From positions 347,162 through 411,161 of the forward strand of contig NMRA01000407.1 in assembly GCA_002633005.1 (NCBI GenBank): DNA of 64,000 bases. Reading direction: 5' to 3'. The notes under the pieces were generated by a model. It saw nothing but the letters and a program-made list of their open reading frames with translations, did no database searches and had not been told where the DNA came from. Position numbers and translations under genes: made by a program. This document shows, piece after piece, positions 23,097-34,700 of this stretch. Source of the DNA: Phoronis australis. Lineage: Eukaryota; Phoronida; Phoronidae. Every line of letters starts with the position of its first letter. Within the stretch, counting starts at the first letter, position 1.

Positions 23097-24805
23097 TTTG
23101 TTGTAAGGCGACTTGATTGTAATATACAGTATTGTACTGTACAATATTGTAATCACCAATACTCTTCCCTTCTGAGTAAAAATGTTTGATTATATATCAC
23201 TAATCCGAAGATAGGTTGGTCCGAACATGTCAGAAGGGCCTTGCTTTTAAGGCTGTATGATAGTTTAGGTGTAAATTAGACGTCAAGTGATAGGCTACCC
23301 CCATTAAACAGGATCGAATTTCTTAAATAACACTTAAGCAGTAATAGTAGACCCACAAAACTATATGTTTTTGAAATCAATGATGACGGTCATAAAATCT
23401 TGTTATGTGCCCAATAGTGGCCATGTGCTTGTAATCTTGTGTCTTTTTTCATAAAAAATCTTGATTTTTTCACAGAGATCACTAATTTCAACGAACACAT
23501 TTTGCATAAAACTTGCAAATCGTGTTTCTATCGTTTTTAATAAGACCTTTCATTGATAGAATTCTGCTGTCAAAAATGAACAAGTCATTTCTTGAAAATA
23601 CAAAAGTCCTGATTTTTGATTCCTGAGCTTTTGAACTTAAAATGAAAATTCTAGACACGCTTTTGCAGCAAATAAAATAAAGAAGCAGAATTTGCAAGTT
23701 TCGTGTGAAAAATGTTTTTTTGAAATTACGGCCTCCGGAAAAAATCATGATTTAGTACTAGGAAAAAAACAATCATGATTACAAACATCTGGGCATTGCT
23801 TTTGCAAACACAATAACATTCTTGTTTGTCAATGATTTGAAAATTTATAGTTTCATGAGTCCAATATTATGAGTTGAAAAGCTAGTTAAGAACTTTCTTC
23901 CTACTCAGAAATAATTACTTTACTAGGATCTCATCAGCATTTAGTTAATGTCTTAATGAAGGAGTTCTAATGTGCTTTTCGTTTCTTCACAAATTTCTGG
24001 ATGATTCAAGAGAGACTGATCAAAGATTACTGGACAAATGTTTCTAGGTGTGTTTATGGTTGAAGTGCTCAATACTATTTGTGTTATTTTTGCCTAGTAT
24101 TTTTCACGTAGTATTTATGTCAACCCTTAATATACATTACAATCTTTTCATAAGCGCACAAATCAGCACCTGATAATTATGGCTCTTTATGTTCAATTAA
24201 TTTGTATCCCTTTACACAAATACTAGTGTGTGTGATTTGTGCATTTCTTCATTGACTATAGTGAAAAGATGAAAAAATTTTGAAAATCCATTTGCAGGTA
24301 AGGTTTTGCGAATAGCTTTCCAATTAGGTTGTCTTTGCTGTTGTTTTCCTCACTACCCTACTCTATCCTCACTCCTGAGAATGGGTACTAGGTTTTTTAA
24401 ACGATTTACATTGTCATTTATGTTGTCAAAAGAATTCATTTTTAAAATATTAAAGAAATTGTATTTTTAGATTGCAAATCAATCATTTTGAGTCTCGCAC
24501 AGACTTTATTCTTATTTGCCTGAGGGGAAACAAACTTAACTGTTTATTCTAATTTGGCTTTGTAGTGTTAATGGTGATTGGTGTGTATGTCCATGGTGAA
24601 ATGTTGATGTTTTGATCAGGAACACTGGAACAGCACTGATTTGGTTTGTCAGAACTACGGTAAACTCTCACCAATTCTAGACAAAAATAGTTTCCAAACT
24701 TGCCCTTTTTTCAAATTTCAAAGACTTCTATCATTGTTGCAAATACCTATATATTGTCAAAATATTGTCAAAATATTGTCTTGTGGTAGCTGTGGTACAG
24801 AATAT

Positions 24806-24903
24806 GAACATGGAAATGCATTGATTTAATGCTACATACCTTTAATGAAAAATGAACATGGAAATGCATTGATTTAATGCTACATACCTTTAATGAAAAA
24901 TGA
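24806..24903 (+). repeat. 48-bp tandem duplication, 2 copies
   Basis: The unit begins tgaacatggaaatgcattga and continues tttaatgctacatacctttaatgaaaaa. It occurs twice in direct succession and is almost identical. A short triplet repeat of aaatattgtc precedes it at about 24757-24780. Confidence 0.85.
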
Positions 24904-26527
24904 AAATCTCCCTTATCTGCCATATTGTGTCCTAAATTGGTAAAATTTTACGGTAGGAGATATTTGGTTTAATGCCAAGTTCTTAGTTAAACTGTAAGTT
25001 ACCCTAGATTAACTTTCCCTAGAACATCTTTCCCTAGAACACCTTTCCCAAGAACAACTCTCCCTAGAACAACTAGCCCCCGTTCTGCCTCGAGAGCGTT
25101 TTTCGTAACACCTTACGCCATGCGACAAATATGTTGCAAAACTGATTAGACACTCCTGTGTGTAACTGAGCAAGGGCGTAAGGTGGTAATTACTTCGGCT
25201 TTGTGTGCAGGTTAGCATCCACATTATGACTTGCAATGCATTACCCTACCTCAATTAGGTGGGGAAAGTTGTCACACATCTGTCAAGTTTACACAGCACA
25301 AAAAACAACCTCACTACTACTCTTAAGAGTGGATGGCACTTTAGATGGAACAACTTGAATCATTTAATAAACAATTGACCTTCTTGTGGGACATGATCAA
25401 ATTTCAGCTTCCCCCCTCTCCCTTGGTATTGCCAAAGCAAGCTATCACAAATGGAAATTTTGGTTCCCTTTTGGAGAGATCCAAGATGTGCCAGTGCACA
25501 TGTGGGCCAGGTCACAGTCTAAAATTTTCCCACTTTTTGCTTGTGGTTGCCAGGAAAAGAGTTGTCAGCAGAAAATCCTGATGTTGGAAATCTCCATTAG
25601 CACAGCCACTCCCACTACTGAATTGGACATATACCTCCAAGGCCCACTCTTAATCAATTTGGACTGCTGTATATCATTTCTGACTTAAGTGAGACATTTC
25701 TGTTTTGGTTCGATTTGACTGGAGTGGAACATGTTTGTGGTTTTCATTATAACTGAGGTGGGAAGCTTATATATTTGAAACTTGGTATTTATTGTAGATA
25801 TACTTGTAAGAGTATCACCGCTGCATGTGGTTGACTTCATTCAGGGCACTGTTTATGAATAGTCGAAAGCAGTAGAGCTTTGTATCATGTATAAGGGCTC
25901 ATTGTTGAACTTCAAAAACTAATACTGGCCTTTGACATTTGAGTCATTGATGAGGATATATTTAGAAATCACTAGCAGTTGAAGAATGTTTACATCACCG
26001 ATGTTGTTTGTTTTGAAATCGCATCTGTTATTTTTGCCGTGACTAGAATGCAATAAAACGTTTTGAGGCTATACACCGTAGTTGTGGTTTCTGCACTAGG
26101 TGAAGTCTGCTAACAAAGTATGCCTAGCATTGCCATGGATAACTATGTGGTTGTCGCCTGGGCCCGCTCACTCAACAATTTGCGTCACACGTCGTGCTTC
26201 CGTCGTCGTACCCCGAACAAGGATGTTTATATTGTCTATGTTTTGCCACTATTTTCAAGGAAAATGATATCTTTTTCATATTCAAAGGGAAAATGTTTTA
26301 TACTTCTGTGGCGTTACAGTGGCTTGTGCATATTCTAATTAGAAGGACATTTCAGTGATCTGTTCGATGCCAGGGTTCCCTGTTTGAGCTGATCTTTTAC
26401 CTCTTTTTGGCTAGGTTTCAACAGAATTATACCACTTCAAGGGTCAATAGGCGCTACTTCGCATTTCCCAAATGGCAATTATATGAATGCTTCATAGTGG
26501 TTGGGATTACAGTAGGCACTACTACAG

Positions 26528-26865
26528 AACCTTCACTTACCACAGTACCCACACTTACCACAGTACCCACACTTACCACTGTACTCACACTTACCACAGT
26601 ACTCACACTTACCACAGTACCCACACTTACCACAGTACCCACACTAACCACAGTACCCACACTTACCACAGCACCCACACTTACCACAGTACCCACATTT
26701 ACCACAGTACTCACACTTACCACAATACCCACACTTACCACAGTACACACACTTACCACAGTACCCACACTTTCCACTGTACTCACACTTACCACAGTAC
26801 CCACACTTACCACAGTTCCCACACTTACCACAGTACACACACTTACCACAGTACCCACACTTTCA
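26528..26865 (+). repeat. 18-bp minisatellite, about 19 copies
   Basis: The unit is cttaccacagtacccaca with variants (gtactcaca, gtacacaca, gcaccc). As 18 is a multiple of three, open frames occur in several registers on both strands (for example repeated TLTTVP); none is a credible protein. The array is flanked by two related phrases containing gtaggcactactac (26510 and 26870), so it may sit inside a larger duplication. Confidence 0.9.
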
Positions 26866-28152
26866 TTACGGTAGGCACTACTACATTACCTACACTTTCA
26901 TTACAGGCTTTCTTGGGAATTATGATAGAGATGGGTGCATGTCAGTGAAAACCGATGCTTGTTCTTAACAACAATCTTTCTCGACCATTTTAGGCACTGC
27001 AGATTATTTTACATAATTGTGCTTTTTCATTTTTGAACGGACCAACTAACGCCGACGAATGCAAATGATGTTGCTTTCAGACGTGTAACCGGCTGCCTGT
27101 GCAACTCAACAACGGAGTGCCTTGGCTCTTGTACACCACCTTAGGGGACTGATGTTAATAATCCGGGGAATATTATGACTTTTGATTCTTTATGTGTCTT
27201 TTCGAGGACCGTATCACTATCTAAAAAACATACCACTTTCCGGAATTAGTAGGGACCAATTAAGTAACTATGTTAACTTCGAGTCAAAACTTTCTGCATG
27301 ACAGAACATAATCCCTTTGCAAAGACTTTATGATCAATCAGCTAAATGTAGAGGTCGCGTGCATAAATATTCAGTTCACAAAATAATCTTTGCGGCAGTA
27401 CTTGAAGTCTAAACAGACGTCATGGTGTCAAAAATGAGTGAGCTTAAATGTTTTGTAACTCACTGAAGGTTTTCGGTACTTCTGGGCGTGCTGTTGGAAA
27501 ACGACGGAATATTTTCTAGCCGCCATTTCGAATCCCCAAATCTGTCGTGACTAAAACTAGTAGTGATTTGAAAAATGCAGTCGATGAATCGTGACGCTAC
27601 CCGACACCTCTCCTTCACCCCCTCGTAAGCGCCGATTCGGGCTCAAAGTTGTGGCAGGCCTCTCGCTTGACCACTGAAGAATACGGAAGAGTAAGTGCAG
27701 GCAAGGTCACTCAACTCCCTGTAGTGCACCGCCTATAGACCATGTGCGCCGTAGCGCTGAAAAAAGTGGCGGCTATAGCCCCCCAGCCCCGCCCTTAGTG
27801 CGCCGCCCAGACATATGTAAAAATGTGTCCTTTTCCAAGATCACTTACCCGCGACAAAACGTTTACTCGTTCTTGTAGACCAATGTTTTGTATTTCTGAA
27901 TATTTTGGTGAATGAACATTGAAACTAGTCCTTTTACACACATATTCATTGGTTGATGTATCTTCCGTTCGACGATCAGTCGGGCAGCTACACAGGCTTG
28001 CATTGAATTTGTTCTGTTGTCATAGCAATTAAGTTACGCGTAGAATAGACTGTCGGGGTGGAGACCTGTGACGCTAGTACAGGAACACATTTTGAACGAT
28101 TCATTATTCATTCTAAGAATGGTAACGGTGTGTTTACAACAATTTGCAGCTC

Positions 28153-28330
28153 AGCACTGGCTATCAGTGATAGCCAGTGCTGTAGTGGGGCGTTGGCGCA
28201 CGTAGGCGCAGCAAACCACCTTTTGGCTTTTGGACATATCGCCTACGCACCGTCAGTGCTGAAGGTGATATGGTGGGCTTTGGGCGCCTACTTACCTATA
28301 ATTCTACCACTACAGCACCGCTGATAGCGT
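28153..28330. mobile_element. Small foldback element, hAT-like ends, next to the tRNA gene
   Basis: A near-perfect palindrome at 28153-28181 (agcactggctatca-g-tgatagccagtgct) opens the element. The left end cagtgctgtagtgg recurs inverted as ccactacagcaccgctg at about 28306-28322, and internal segments gcgtaggcga/tcgcctacgc also pair. CAG-type termini would suit a hAT-derived MITE. No target duplication was clear. Confidence 0.5.
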
Positions 28331-28373
28331 TGTTGTGAAACGAATAAAAATAAGAATAAAAAAAAATATGCCG

Positions 28374-28471
28374 CACCTCCGACGGGACTCGAACCCGCAA
28401 TCCCCGGCTTACGCCTGTGTTCGCCTATCGACATTAGGAGGCCGATGCCTTATCCATTAGGCCACGGAGGC
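28374..28471 (-). tRNA. tRNA-Arg(CCT) with a 25-nt intron
   Basis: Read on the minus strand this gives a full cloverleaf. The acceptor arm is GCCTCCG/CGGAGGT with a terminal G-T pair. The D arm is GCCTAATGGATAAGGC, the anticodon stem TCGGC/GCCGG, and the loop CTCCTAA has anticodon CCT. The T arm is GCGGG-TTCGAGT-CCCGT, and the discriminator base is G. A 25-nt insertion lies just 3' of the anticodon, at the canonical 37/38 intron position; the spliced length is 73 nt. Arms and body closely match vertebrate tRNA-Arg(CCT). A run of T follows on the minus strand within 15 bases, as expected for RNA polymerase III termination. It is divergent from SNRNP27, whose ATG is about 280 bp away. Confidence 0.93.
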
Positions 28472-28748
28472 TCGCATAACTTCCGAGATAAAAATAAGAT
28501 ATTTAGCCGTATGTGGCACCGTTCATTTCAAAGCGGGAAAACAACTTCAACAATTTGCACCGTTTATATGTCATTTTGACTTTTTCGATTACTTCTAATA
28601 AAAAGATAACAGAAACATACCATTGGCATACTGCTCTAGCTTTCTGTGGACCAGTCCACGCGATATACTATTTAAACAGAAACTGTTGTAGCTGTGACCC
28701 ACCGAACGTGGTTCAGTCCATTGTTTTCTGAAAGGTGCGATTCAGAAA

Positions 28749-31700
28749 ATGGGACGCAGCAGATCGAGAAGCCGTTCACCTCGGCGAGGTAAATTATAAT
28801 TTGTGTAATTATATTTGGCATCTTTGGCTTCAAAATATTCTCTCAAACTCTTAGATATCGGTGTAGATCTGTTGTAGCTCGAATTTCTATCATTTGATTG
28901 TACAAAGACTTCAATTCAGCTCAACGAGAGTACACAACATACGCCCGGCCACCAGTTCAGTTCAGAACTTTCATTTCCACTTAGATAGGCAATTACATCG
29001 CAACGAATGCCGCAGCCAGCCAGCCGAGGGGCTACTTGTTGCCTGGCCAATGACCACCGTCTCTGCTGGCGCCAGCAGAGACGATGGTCATTGTCTACGT
29101 GTTGCTTACCATTCACTGAGAACACGCTCACGGTCACAATAGGGCCGTCCCGGATTACACGGTGATAGAACGCTCCTCTGTCCTGAAGATAAGAAAGCGC
29201 GTGACCTAGTTTGGGAAATCTGGCACATTTTCCTGTCTCTCATTCATGTCGGGAAGGCAAAGACTTTCAGGTCGTTCGTCCACAGGTATTTATTCAGTTT
29301 ATTAAACATTTTCATGTTGGAGTTGCAGCCCACAGCACAGCAGTAACACTCCGATGGCATTGGAAAGACGAATAGAGTAATGCAACCAACAAAAACTTGT
29401 AAAGAATCAGACAACAACAAATAATATGTGAAACTCCAGTGGCTCAAACGAAGCAGCAAATGTGCCTGACGAATGCTTACGGCATTGTGGGTGAATACTG
29501 CGAGATTTGAGTGTCGCTGTGTAATCCGGGACGGCCCTATTGCCCGGTACATTAAGCACTGACTTGCTTTTGAAATCTGAGGTCTGTAGCCATCTAAAAA
29601 TTGGAGACTTAAAAATTGGAGACTTAAAACTGTTTGATCACTTTTAAGGACTGTTTCTCAGATAAAGTGTTTCTCATTCATAAAAACAGTAATACCGGAA
29701 TTTTCTATAGATAAGCCCACCTGATGAAACGCCCATGGGCATTTAGTCAGAAAATTATGCCGAATAATCGCCCTTGGGCGTTTACTTGATGTTGCAACTT
29801 CTGCTGTCAAGTGTCCAGATAGTGAAGCGTTTATTCGTAAAATTTCCTCTTATAAATCCCCTCAGCGTCATCACAAATTCTATTTTGTGGAGTATTTATC
29901 ATTTATAAAAACAAACAAATTGTTGGCAAACTATGCATTTATTAACATAAACTTTAAAAACAGTTTTAAGTAAAAAATGTCAAAGTCGGGGAACGGGGTA
30001 AACCTTAATCTAGGCCCACGTGCTGGCACGTGCGTAGCCAAACTATGACTTTCCGTTTACACACCTCCCCCCTTTCCTGAATAAATGACTGAGTGTTTAA
30101 TTCGAGTTATTAAAATGTATGAAAATTTTAATTTTCCAAATACATGCCCATGGGCTTGTCTATGGAAAATCCTGGTAAATATAGACGGTAAAGATTATCA
30201 CCGTCACACCTGGCGTAGACACGTAACCTGTCTGTAAATAAGTATTTGCATGCACTTGGCAGTAATACTGTCTATGATAAGTATTCTTTGTGTTCCGGTG
30301 TTTGTCCTATCTAGTATCCTTTTAATGCCAACCAGCGTGGTGTATACAAGCCCAAGGCTATGTTTGCCCTACTGTCTATGTTCGCTCTACACTTCCAGTG
30401 AATGAGGTGCAGTTGACCTTCATTCCATGGTTTGTTGTTCATTTTATTTTCTTCGTCTCTCTCAACTGTATGGGATTCAAGGAAACAGTCCAGAAATCAT
30501 AGCACAAGCTCAGTGATTCTGTACTATGTTAGAAAAATGAGGTGAAACTGATGGTTCAGCATCATAAAATAAGACGAGGTGACATGACCAAAACTGAAAG
30601 AGATGATAGAATTTCTGAAGCACAGCCTCAGACAAACACTATGGAAAATTATTTTGTGTCACTAAAAGTTAGGCCTTGTGATTAATAGTTCTTGACATAG
30701 GTCCATGGGTGAACATTTGACGGGTGGGCTTATTTTCAGAAAATACCAGGTGCTTCTGATTTCAATTGATGTTGTTCAAATGGAAAGTCTGTTAAAGCCA
30801 ATAACAACTTACTGAACTCTCAATGGTTCAGTGAGTTGTATGGTTGTCATTGCTAACTCTTGTTTGCTATCTCTCCAGATCGTGGTCGAAGATCTCGTTC
30901 AAGAGAGAGAAGAGACAAAGACAAAGACAGAAGGAGAGGTGAGTGTAAACCTCAGGGATGTCTTACTTGAAAAGTAGGAATTATTTTTGTGGAAATTCTG
31001 ACTTCATTCTGATTTTTAAATGAAATTCTGGGTACGATATTCATGAAAGATATCATGCCACCGTTTACCAGTTAATTTCATAACTCAAGCACTTTGAGGT
31101 TTAAAACTTAACCACGCTCATCTAGCCGGCAACTCGAGTCACAGGCTTTGCCTGTGTCATTTTCCAATTCGCCTATTTAGGGTTGGCTAACCACAATATA
31201 GGATTTTTTCAAGTCACTCATGATTTCCATGCTCTTGTTGATAACAGAAATAGAATTGTGAGACTAACTTTATGAACGTTAAAGGCCTAATGTGATTTTT
31301 GTTATGTTATTGAACCAAGTTAACATGCAGCTTTGAGCATTTAGCACTGCCATAGTGGATTATTATTGGGAATCTGTGATGTAGATGATGAATGGATGTG
31401 ATGTTACAGTTAGTGATGTAGTACAGAAAGACCCACTTAGTCATACCAGATAATAGAATATCCAAGTTATTGTTATGAAATGTCAAAAAACTAATCCTTT
31501 CTCACTAAAGTCCATGTTAATAACCTGCACAGTGTTGTCATCATATTCCCAGATATTGTCATTAAAAAAGCAGCAAAATTGCTGCTCATCTGCTTTGCTT
31601 GATTGGAACTTGAGCGTGGGGGGGTCCATCATTCTGTACATTTTCACAGCCTGATAAAGTGCACTGACATGCCCATTTATTGTAGAAATAAAATATTTAT

Positions 31701-34700
31701 GTATTACTATGTATTATTATCTTTATCACCTTCATCATCTTTACTATCATAGTTAAATCGTGTTTATTTTGAATTGTAGACCGTGAGCACCACAGAAGTA
31801 GGAGTCGATCAAGGTCACCCAGGCGAAGTAGAAGATCACATTCTCATGAAAGGTAGTAGAGGGTATTGAACCAGGGACGTAGAGCTTTTGGTTTTTTTCG
31901 ACGAAATTGTCAAATCAAGACCCAAAAACAGTTGTTTTATGACCAGTTTTGTATCTCAACATCAGCTTATATATTAAGTATAATGTCTTAAAGTGGGCTG
32001 TAGGAAGTAGTGGCTTGATCTGTTGTCATTTGTATGATTGAGTATGGATATTGGTGTTATGTTTGAGTTGAGGTATGATTGAGTATGGATATTGTTGTTA
32101 TGTTTGAGTTCAGGTCTTAAAAGTTCAGTTCTCTTTTGTTTTTATCATCGTGAATGGCTGAAATGTGTAGATTAACGTAGCTAAAAGTGTTTCATGTTAA
32201 GTCTGCAGTAGGCGTCAAATATAATGGAACAAAATGACGTAGGATGTCTGGTCCTTACAGCAGAGCGCAAACAGAATTCAGCAACACAGTAGCTAGTGGT
32301 AAGAATGACTGTCATGACATGGAAATGGAGTTTGTTTGATTACTTTTGCCATGTGCTGTAGATAAATCCACAGTTTATATCTATACAGTTGCTTGCACAT
32401 GGAGGCAGTTACATTCTTGAATTGTCTTCAATGTAGTGTTGAATGTTCATCTGTGTTCTTGAATCACAATGTTTCATCGACTGTCTTTCAGTGAAGACCC
32501 AGGCTCCAAAAAGCATCAGATGAAGACAAAGCCACAAATAACAGGTGAGATGCTGGCAAGGGGAATTGTTGTCTTTTCTGTTATCACGTGTCTTGACTGT
32601 GCATTGTATGAACATGTGCCTGTTCAGGGCATTGATGGGCAAAATGCTGGCAAAGACTGAGTGAAACGATTGTGTAGCGAATTGTGATGTGTCATAAATT
32701 GTGAGACTAAAGGTGTATCTTGTGTCCCAGTCTTGACACAGAGGTCATTCTGCGCATATAACATCTGAAATAAGTCGTGGATGCGTTGACTTTTTTGAAC
32801 ATAGTTAAAGCTGACAAAGAGTGCTAAAAGTTCATGTTTCAATTTTTATCGAAACTGTTGAGTCTGTCCAGAGTCTAGAAAAATCGTCCAGATTTGTCAA
32901 ACTTTGAAACTTGATATTTCAGAAATGGGAATGCATATGATACGTTCAGATAATGTGCTTTATGTACTGTTCTCAAGGCTTTTAGGAACTGTTTCTTAAG
33001 TGTTGTCCAAACACACAGACGTACCTTAGAACAGGTTACTCGTGGAATGAGTTGATGCTAGGTTTGAGGACTATGTGGACGCTGTTTAAACTAGTGCAAC
33101 TTTGTGACAACTTACTCCACCTTATCGAGGTACCTTATTCTAGGGTAACTTGCGCCTTTTCTAATTCCTGTGTGGCCGCAAACCTGGGGCAAAGGGGATT
33201 ATCAGCTGCGATTACATACAGACGGGATGTATTTGGCACACCGTATTCGCGTTAGGTGTTCATTGTTGTACCTTACCCTTGTTATCGGATATGTGTGTGT
33301 GGATGCTCCACTTAAAAGTGGGGTAAGTTGCAGTGGTGCAAGTTGTTCCAGGGTAGGCTGTGTGTGGACAGGATTTAAAATGTTCCACTTTTACACGAGG
33401 GGCTGTTAAAAATAGGACTTTTGGGATATTCATGAAAAAGAAGTGATTAAATTTATGAAACATTTTTTTTTTTGAGATTTAACCTTGAATATTTGTTTCA
33501 AATGAAATCTGGTCGTGTTATTGAGTTGCTATGAAGGTATCGTGGTTTCTTGCTAATTATTACTAAACATACATGCTCGTGTTACCCAATTGACCTATCG
33601 CAAGCTCTGCCTCCTTGCGGAAAGTGATACCCGACAAACAAACAAGATGTCAGAGGCAAATACGATGTTCCTGGTGGAATTGATGAGTGGTTTTTGCACT
33701 TTCCGAAAACGCTTTGACAATGACAACAGGCAGTACTGTTCAACTGAGAATCGTACGTTCATGACTTGGGAATTTGTAAAGCTGTGGCGATGAAAAAATA
33801 AGTGTTCGAGGAAAAGTATTTCGGAGCGAGTGAAAATCCGGAGACCCCACATGGGGTTCACCTTCACCTGACGAATGACAAGGCCACTGATGCAATTTGT
33901 TCATTTAAAGCTGGATATTTACCTTAAAGTCGAATTATCTGTATGATGTCATAGATTTCAGGATATTTCGAACAAAATCAGTGAAGATTCGCCGATATTT
34001 TTATTCTGCCGTCTGCTAAATTCCGCCAAGTGAAAAGTAGGTCACAACTTCAAGTAAAGTAGGTTGAATCGGTGGTACTGTGTATACTTTTCTAATGTTC
34101 GAGCAAAATATTTTGATTAAAAGTCAGGTTCATAGCTCAGGCACATACTCATCTTATCCTCGGCAAGCAGTTAGCTCCGGTAGGTCTAGGGCTGTGTCCA
34201 AAAGTCAAATTAACGCATGAAATTGGCCGTAATTCAGTGCACCATGAAGACAAAAACCTTCTGATGAACTTCACATTTTTTGAAGTTTCATTGCATAAAC
34301 TTAGGTAGTTTGCATTTAGTTTTAAACGTAGTATGATCACTAAGGTATGGTATGGTAACAAAAGATGACAGGTCTGGTGTAGTGGCAAAAAGTGGCCATT
34401 TACAAAAATAACTAAAATTGTTTTTAAAGCTTCATAAATCCAAGTATCGTGTTTGAACATCTACAGAATGAGCTCTCCTTAACTCTACAAGCGTAGTGTA
34501 TACTAAAGGTTCTCATCAAAAAGTAATTCAACTGTTTATTTTTTTGTGACAACAGTTCCAACGAGGCTTTGAGTTCACTAACAATCTTGTGCCCTGCCAG
34601 CATGTGCTGATCGAATCCATCAATTTTGGTGAGAAGTTCAGTTGAACGTCAGCCTAGGGGTATATGAATAACAAAAATGTACCTGTGCTACGAAACAACG

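Larger units (their letters stand above)
22302..28373. other. Intergenic stretch between sideroflexin and the tRNA gene
   Basis: No spliced gene is recognised. It holds the THAP-element remnant at 22579-23096, a 48-bp duplication near 24806-24903, a 16-bp repeat near 25010-25080, the 18-bp minisatellite at 26528-26865 and a hAT-like foldback at 28153-28330. The sequence 26950-27900 is GC-richer than its surroundings and carries no recognisable frame. Confidence 0.5.

Noticed and set aside
26407-26948. Threonine-rich or cysteine/glycine-rich repeat proteins
   Set aside because: The 18-bp minisatellite opens several frames on both strands, and no flanking start context or splice structure supports translation.
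28894-29142. Overlapping + and - frames of 73-82 codons
   Set aside because: They run through a palindrome and a transposon end within SNRNP27 intron 1; no conserved motif.
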